Below are positions 29,119-32,910 of a stretch of DNA of 32,910 nucleotides, piece after piece. Position 1 is the first letter of the stretch; each line of letters opens with the position of its first letter. The stretch covers positions 1 to 32,910 of the forward strand of contig JAJZMD010000273.1 of the NCBI GenBank assembly GCA_021803085.1. Reading direction: 5' to 3'. Position numbers and translations under genes: made by a program. The notes beneath the pieces were generated by a model. The model did not search any database. It had not been told where the DNA came from and worked only from the letters and a program-made list of their open reading frames with translations. The DNA is from Actinomycetes bacterium (GTDB taxonomy: Bacteria > Actinomycetota > Acidimicrobiia > Acidimicrobiales > RAAP-2).

Positions 29119-29901
29119 TCAGGGCGCCCGCGGGCAGTGGGGAGATGCCGTTCCGATGCGGCTTCGAGCGTCCCATAGGTGGCCGTTGCCTCTTCGCCAC
29201 GAGCTGAGCGAGACGGAGGCGGCGCCGGACGGGAGGACGAAGTTTCCGGTCGGCGCGGCGGTCGCGGGCGCGTAGGCGTTGCAGTCGACCACGGCGAGAG
29301 ATCCGTGAAGCGGCAGGTCGTCGACCTCGACGAGCGGGTTCAAGCGGTCGGAGCCTCCGAGCCCCTCGATCGTGTTGTCCCACACGACGACTGTGCGCCA
29401 GCGGCCTCCGAGGTCGACGATGGGAGCAGGCTGTGGGGCGGCCGCTCCGTAGAACGGGCTCTCGTTCACGAACGTATCGCCGGTCGCGCATACGTCGACG
29501 ATGGTGCTCCGGGCGCCGAAGGTGTCGACGTAGAAGGCGTCGTAGGCATGGCCGGCGACCGATGACGTTCCCGGGACGCCAGGCGGGTTCGAGCCCGTGC
29601 TCGGGTCGCCGATCGCGGTGCCTGGACCGTCGAGCACCGTGTTGCCCGTGACGAGCAGGTGGCCGGTGGCCGAGTCAAACGTGCGGTCGCACCGCGGCCG
29701 ACCCCCGGGCGCCGACCCGTCCGGCGTGGCGGCGTTGGTGATCAGGCCGTCGCCGTCCACAGGCACCGCGCCACGGGGTTCGGTCGGGAGATCCGAGGCG
29801 GTGACCGGAGGTCCCGGCAAGGCGTCGCGAGCCGAGGTCGGGACAGGGGTGGCGACGAGAGACTCGGTCGGGACAGGGGTGGCGACGAGAGACGCGGCCA
29901 C
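29119..29901 (-). CDS. Secreted beta-helix-like protein, 5' end probably damaged
   Basis: Not assignable to a named family. The 260 residues contain turns typical of right-handed parallel beta-helix proteins ([50 protein letters not shown]) and a C-terminal [18 protein letters not shown] that recalls the SL-x-x-W-x-x-x-x-G-x-D end of such lyase-like domains. The GTG at 29901 leaves only [11 protein letters not shown] in front. Upstream in the same frame [19 protein letters not shown] would be a better signal peptide, but a TGA at 29938-29940 separates it from a GTG at 29973. So the native start may be lost by mutation, or an unseen start is used. Near the N-terminus SLVATPVPT is duplicated. 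Confidence 0.6.
   Translation of the reverse strand: MAASLVATPVPTESLVATPVPTSARDALPGPPVTASDLPTEPRGAVPVDGDGLITNAATPDGSAPGGRPRCDRTFDSATGHLLVTGNTVLDGPGTAIGDPSTGSNPPGVPGTSSVAGHAYDAFYVDTFGARSTIVDVCATGDTFVNESPFYGAAAPQPAPIVDLGGRWRTVVVWDNTIEGLGGSDRLNPLVEVDDLPLHGSLAVVDCNAYAPATAAPTGNFVLPSGAASVSLSSWRRGNGHLWDARSRIGTASPHCPRAP
29837..29893 (-). repeat. Two-copy 30-bp-period direct repeat in the beta-helix gene
   Basis: GGTCGGGACAGGGGTGGCGA and the next 7 bases occur at 29837-29863 and again at 29867-29893, period 30 bp, encoding SLVATPVPT twice. The near-perfect DNA identity suggests a recent in-frame duplication. Confidence 0.8.
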
Positions 29902-30094
29902 GACCGCGACGAGCGCGACGGTCGAGGGCGAGCGCCGTCAGTCCCTGGGCGCAAAGGGGCGACGGACAGCCACGTCGAGAGTATCGGGCGTCGCCGCGTC
30001 GCGCCGGTGCCGCCCGCTCCCGCACCGGTGGCTCCGGGCCGGATGCCGGTTCGACGCCGACTTGGCGGGCCCGGGTCCGGGTAGCGTCCGCCCG

Positions 30095-31306
30095 GTGGTC
30101 AGAGATGTGTCCCCTTTCGACCTGACGCTCGATCAGCTCCGGCTGCGGACGAGCGCGAAGTGGCGGGCGGCCGGTCCCGACGTGCTGCCCCTGTGGGTCG
30201 CTGAGATGGACGTCCTGCTGGCAAGCCCGGTCCTCGAGGCGCTGCGCGAGGCGCTCGACCGGGGGGACACCGGCTACGCCTTCGGCACGGCGTACGCCGA
30301 AGCCTACGCGGCATTCGCTGCGGAACGTTGGGGGTTCGGCGGCTTCGAGCCGGCCCGCAGCGCCGTGGTTCCCGACGTCATGCTCGGGGCCGTGGAGCTG
30401 TTGAAGCTCGTCACTGGACCGGGAGACGTGGTCGTGGTGACCCCGCCGGTGTACCCGCCCTTCTACGCGTTCGCAGAGCACCTCGGGCGGCGGGTCGTGG
30501 AGGTGCCGTTGACGGCCGATCGGCGCCTCGACCTTCCCGCGCTCGCCGACACGTTCAACACGGCTGCTGCCCGGGGCCCCGCGGCGTTCCTTCTCTGCAA
30601 CCCGCACAACCCGACGGGCACGGTCCACTCGGCCGAAGAGCTCGCCTCGGTGGCGGCCGCTGCGGAGGCGACCGGCGTGCGCGTCGTGGCCGACGAGATC
30701 CACGCACCGCTCGTGCTGCCCGGCGCCGCCTTCACCTCGTATCTCGCCGTTCCCGGTGGTGACGAAGGCTTCGTCCTCGTCTCGGCGTCCAAGGCGTGGA
30801 ACCTGCCCGGCCTGAAGGCCGCAGTCGCCTTCGCCGGCCCGGACGCCGCTCATGACCTCGCCCGGCTGCCCGAAGAAGTGAGCCACGGCCCGAGCCACCT
30901 CGGCGTGCTCGCTCACACCGCCGCCCTGCGGCACGGTGGGGAGTGGCTGGACGGAGTGATCGCCGGACTGGACCGCAACCGCGGGCTGCTCGGAGATCTC
31001 CTGGCGGCTCGCCTTCCGACGGTGCACTGGGCGCCTGGAGCCGCGACCTACCTCGCGTGGCTCGACTTCGGAGACGTGCCCGAGCTCTCGTTCGCGGTCG
31101 GGAGCGGCGCACCCTCCCGCGGTGACGCCAGCGCCAGGGTCGGTGCGGCGGCCTGGTTCCTAGAGCACGCCCGAGTGCTGCTCAGCTCGGGACCGGCGTT
31201 CGGGCCGGGAGGGGAGCGTTGCGCTCGCCTCAACTTCGCCACGTCGGCCGCCCTGCTCTCCGAGGCGGTGGAGCGGATGAGCGAAGCCCTCGCCAGGGCG
31301 GGTTGA
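30095..31306 (+). CDS. MalY/PatB-type PLP-dependent aminotransferase / cystathionine beta-lyase
   Basis: A fold-type I PLP enzyme of 403 residues. Its N-terminus, [48 protein letters not shown], is the MalY/PatB signature (W-V-A-D/E-M-D). [32 protein letters not shown], and [14 protein letters not shown] with PLP-binding Lys233 follow, then a C-terminal domain ending [19 protein letters not shown]. Such enzymes act as cysteine-S-conjugate beta-lyases or aminotransferases in sulfur amino acid metabolism. GTG 30095 fits the family start; GTG 30107 is possible. Ribosome site weak. It diverges from the beta-helix gene. Confidence 0.92.
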   Translation: MVRDVSPFDLTLDQLRLRTSAKWRAAGPDVLPLWVAEMDVLLASPVLEALREALDRGDTGYAFGTAYAEAYAAFAAERWGFGGFEPARSAVVPDVMLGAVELLKLVTGPGDVVVVTPPVYPPFYAFAEHLGRRVVEVPLTADRRLDLPALADTFNTAAARGPAAFLLCNPHNPTGTVHSAEELASVAAAAEATGVRVVADEIHAPLVLPGAAFTSYLAVPGGDEGFVLVSASKAWNLPGLKAAVAFAGPDAAHDLARLPEEVSHGPSHLGVLAHTAALRHGGEWLDGVIAGLDRNRGLLGDLLAARLPTVHWAPGAATYLAWLDFGDVPELSFAVGSGAPSRGDASARVGAAAWFLEHARVLLSSGPAFGPGGERCARLNFATSAALLSEAVERMSEALARAG

Positions 31307-31422
31307 CCGCAGGGCTTCTGCACTTCGGCTGGGCCGACTCGGCCACGTGGCCACCGCACCGGCATCGCTGCACGGCGCGTCGGAAACACCCGCTGTGACG
31401 GTCCGTAGCATTCGACTCCGCG

Positions 31423-31716
31423 TTGACCGGGGCGCTGATCGTGTGGTCCGCTGAGGCGACCCTCTCGGCCGCCTCGGTAGTGGCGGACATCGGGCGAACG
31501 CCTGATGTCGCCGGTGCTCAAGTGGGGTTTGTCATCGTCGCGCTGCATACCGGGCCGATCGGGCTGGTGCTCTACCTGTGGTCATGCCGGGAGCCACTGC
31601 CGGGCACCCATGAGGCGTACCTGCACGCCCGCTGGCGTCGCAGCCCAGAACATCTGATCGCACTCAGAGGAGCCTTTGGTCCTGCAGCCAACCTCTGTCG
31701 GGACGTTCGTCCCTAG
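31423..31716 (+). pseudogene. DUF4396 membrane protein remnant
   Basis: The frame (open from about 31399) encodes ALIVWSAEATLSAASVVADIGRTPDVAGAQVGFVIVALHTGPIGLVLYLWSCREPLPGTHEAYLHARW, which matches the beginning of DUF4396 proteins (G-x-V-x-V-x-L-x-T-GP-x-GL-x-LY-x-x-SCREP-x-PGTHEA). The remainder (the GSTIHC-x-AGDATGI part and the later helices) is missing; the last 28 residues do not fit. There is no proper start codon (TTG 31423) and no ribosome site. I read it as a decayed copy. Confidence 0.6.
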
Positions 31717-31773
31717 ACCGGCCCGGAAGAGCGTTCCATCATCTGATCAGACCCGTCTGAAGGGAGGCCCGCT

Positions 31774-32445
31774 GTGGACGTGGGCATGGGCCTCATCGTC
31801 GTGGTCCTCGTGGTCCTCGCGGTCGCCTTCTTCGCCCGGCACCGAGAGCCCGACCTTCGTGCCCGCTTCCTCCGGCGCACCGGATTCGGACTGATGGCTC
31901 TCTTCGGGGGCTTCTTCGGGCTGTTCCTCGTCGGCGACACTCTGTCCGATCCCGGTGGGTGGAAAGGGGTCGAGCTCGTGGCGCTCTGGGCCGTTCCTCT
32001 TGCTGTCGTGTGCCTTCTCGCCTGGTTTCGCCCTGACGCGGCTGGCTGGGTCTTCACTCCGCTGGTCGCGGTCATGGTCGGCTTGAGCATCTGGTCTGCC
32101 GCTGATCCGAATGGCTGGCGATCGGTCGAGAACCACAATGGTCCCGTTCAGGCCGTGATCGTCTTCGCCCTGGCAACGGCGTTGGCTCTGTGGGGACTGC
32201 GTCGGACCCTGCAGGCCACCGTGATGCTGCTTGTCGTCGGCGTTGTGCCGGTCGTCATCTCCACCACTGGCCACAACGGCCTGGCCTCCCTTGCTGCAGC
32301 CAGCTCTGCCCCGGTGATCACCAGAATGGGGTGCGGGGCGGGAAGCCTCCGGCTTCAGCCGTGGGGAGGTAGAGCCCCGCTCGCCCCGAAGGGGCGATGC
32401 AGCCGAACGCTCAGGCGTTGCGCTGGTTGGCGACGCACTGCTTGA
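31774..32445 (+). CDS. Polytopic membrane protein with C-terminus replaced by IS-end sequence
   Basis: Function unknown. Six hydrophobic helices are visible (about 5-21, 36-55, 66-85, 91-109, 125-141, 147-163), with DPGGWKGVELVALWAVPLAVVCLLAWFRPDAA and GHNGLASLAAASSAPVI near the end. From about residue 182 (base 32318) the frame enters the IS200/IS605 left-end hairpin region, and MGCGAGSLRLQPWGGRAPLAPKGRC is translated IS DNA. The native protein therefore ended differently and the gene is probably disrupted. GTG 31774 has GGGAGG 9 bases upstream; an ATG at 31786 is possible. Confidence 0.6.
   Translation: MDVGMGLIVVVLVVLAVAFFARHREPDLRARFLRRTGFGLMALFGGFFGLFLVGDTLSDPGGWKGVELVALWAVPLAVVCLLAWFRPDAAGWVFTPLVAVMVGLSIWSAADPNGWRSVENHNGPVQAVIVFALATALALWGLRRTLQATVMLLVVGVVPVVISTTGHNGLASLAAASSAPVITRMGCGAGSLRLQPWGGRAPLAPKGRCSRTLRRCAGWRRTA
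32342..32396. repeat. IS left-end hairpins
   Basis: GAAGCC-TCC-GGCTTC (32342-32356) and CGCCCC-GAA-GGGGCG (32382-32396) are perfect short hairpins flanking CAGCCGTGGGGAGGT. Subterminal foldbacks of this kind are recognised by Y1 transposases of the IS200/IS605 family. Confidence 0.65.
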
Positions 32446-32814
32446 TGACCTCGAGCGGGGCGCCGCCAACGGTCGCGACGAAGTAGCTGTTGGTCCACAA
32501 GGTTGGGAGCCGGGAGCGCAGGGATGGGAGCTCCTGGCGCAAGAGCCGGGAGGAGCAGCCCTTGATCGTCTCGACGAGGCGGTGGACGCCGGACTGCGGG
32601 TCGACGCCGACGAGGAGGTGGACGTGGTCGGGCATGGTCTCGAGCCCGACGAGCTCGGCACCCGTTTCCTTGCAGACCCCGGCGATGATCTCTGAAGACG
32701 GGAGTCGACGCTTCCGCGTTCGTCGTCGACGATGACCGGCCGGCGGTACTTCGGGCACCACACGACGTGGTCGGCGCAGCGGAAGACGACGTTGCGGTTG
32801 GAGCGGGTGCGCAC
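32411..32814 (-). pseudogene. tnpA: IS200/IS605 TnpA (Y1 HUH transposase), frameshifted and lacking catalytic Tyr
   Basis: The N-terminal part (RTRSNRNVVFRCADHVVWCPKYRRPVIVDDE) is in one frame and the rest (EIIAGVCKETGAELVGLETMPDHVHLLVGVDPQSGVHRLVETIKGCSSRLLRQELP...LWTNSYFVATVGGAPLEVIKQCVANQ) in another. The break is at about 32690-32700 and needs a one-base loss or two-base gain. The HUH metal site is intact (HVHLLVG), but where relatives have the nucleophilic Tyr in VIK-x-Y-(V/I)-x-NQ this copy has Cys (TGC, a single transition from TAC). Both changes mean it cannot act as a transposase unless read through and rescued in trans. Confidence 0.85.
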
Positions 32815-32853
32815 GAACCGAGCGTTGATACACCCTGTTCGTATGCTCTCCTC

Positions 32854-32910
32854 GTGGTCTCCGCCAAGGCTGTCCGCTACAGCTACCGGCTCCGGGTCTC
32901 CCCTTCCCAG
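32854..32910 (+). CDS. tnpB: TnpB (RNA-guided nuclease family), first 19 codons
   Basis: GTG 32854 opens VVSAKAVRYSYRLRVSPSQ, which matches the TnpB N-terminus (x-YRYRL-x-P-T/S-x-x-Q). The gene runs off the right edge, so its nuclease motifs and the guide-RNA-producing right end are not visible. It is divergent from tnpA with a 39-base gap. Confidence 0.75.
   Translation, partial: MVSAKAVRYSYRLRVSPSQ

Larger units (their letters stand above)
32320..32910. mobile_element. IS200/IS605-type element (left end, tnpA, start of tnpB), right side outside window
   Basis: A divergent tnpA (minus) and tnpB (plus) pair is bounded on the left by foldback DNA (32342-32396), the usual IS605 organisation in which single-stranded hairpins mark the ends. 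The left boundary, near 32318-32340, is inferred from where the upstream membrane gene loses sense. The element cannot move on its own tnpA, which is broken. Confidence 0.7.

Noticed and set aside
29597-30094. N-terminal extension of the aminotransferase back to 29597
   Set aside because: The extra 166 codons are antisense to the beta-helix gene and resemble no PLP enzyme; the family N-terminus begins just after 30095.
31747-32406. Long minus-strand frame continuing from tnpA into the membrane gene
   Set aside because: After the frameshift the translation no longer matches TnpA and is a shadow of the IS end and the plus-strand membrane gene.

Overview
The window is high-GC DNA with an actinobacterial gene set: a CrgA-type division protein, a TIGR03085 DinB-like protein, a HupB-type HU with a long Lys/Ala tail, CWB2 wall repeats, an actinobacterial-type PbpA transpeptidase and a PHP-type DnaE. 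Many starts are GTG, and several operons use ATGA/GTGA stop-start overlaps. An Acidimicrobiia-like or related deep-branching actinomycete fits best. That placement is inference from family content, not from a phylogenetic marker. The two ends are bordered by mobile elements: the 3' part of a group II intron on the left and a degraded IS200/IS605-type element on the right.

Left part (1-10.4 kb). The intron maturase fragment and intron domains V/VI end right beside the start of crgA. There follow a TIGR03085 protein, a DUF3817 membrane protein, an acetyl-CoA acyltransferase, a flavin/PNPOx-fold protein, a membrane-anchored Mrr-type nuclease, a tiny ORF translationally coupled to a nucleotidyltransferase-like protein, an HU histone-like protein with a clear promoter, and dnaE.

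Middle part (10.5-22.4 kb). This holds a secreted G1-family peptidase fused to cell-wall-binding repeats, a TetR regulator, a YbjQ protein and a three-gene molybdenum hydroxylase operon (FAD, 2Fe-2S and Mo subunits). An orphan PBP transpeptidase follows. Next is a TauE/SafE-DUF1634-GntR operon whose promoter is nearly leaderless and lies inside a 28-bp palindrome, probably the operator of its own GntR protein.

Right part (22.3-28.9 kb): the most interesting region. A two-component system (OmpR-type regulator and histidine kinase) is divergent from a tightly overlapping five-gene redox operon: a one-TM Gly/Ser/Thr-rich protein, ApbE flavin transferase, a ferric-reductase-like four-His membrane cytochrome, a NuoF-like flavin/Fe-S protein and a 3-Cys ferredoxin. 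A convergent gene downstream encodes a secreted protein with eight SLDRT-type pentads. The regulator gene, the redox operon and the SLDRT gene each carry direct repeats of TC(T/A)CA spaced exactly 11 bp. The operon and SLDRT promoters share the same layout without gaps, including an inverted ATGTGA-N5-TCACAT. I infer one regulon that feeds cytosolic electrons (ferredoxin and NuoF-like protein) through a membrane haem protein to an extracytoplasmic flavinylated acceptor. The acceptor is not obvious in the window.

The right end (29-32.9 kb) looks eroded. It holds a beta-helix-type secreted protein with a stop codon in its signal-peptide region, an intact MalY/PatB aminotransferase, a DUF4396 fragment, a membrane protein whose C-terminus runs into an IS end, a tnpA with a frameshift and a Tyr-to-Cys change at the expected catalytic position, and the first codons of tnpB.
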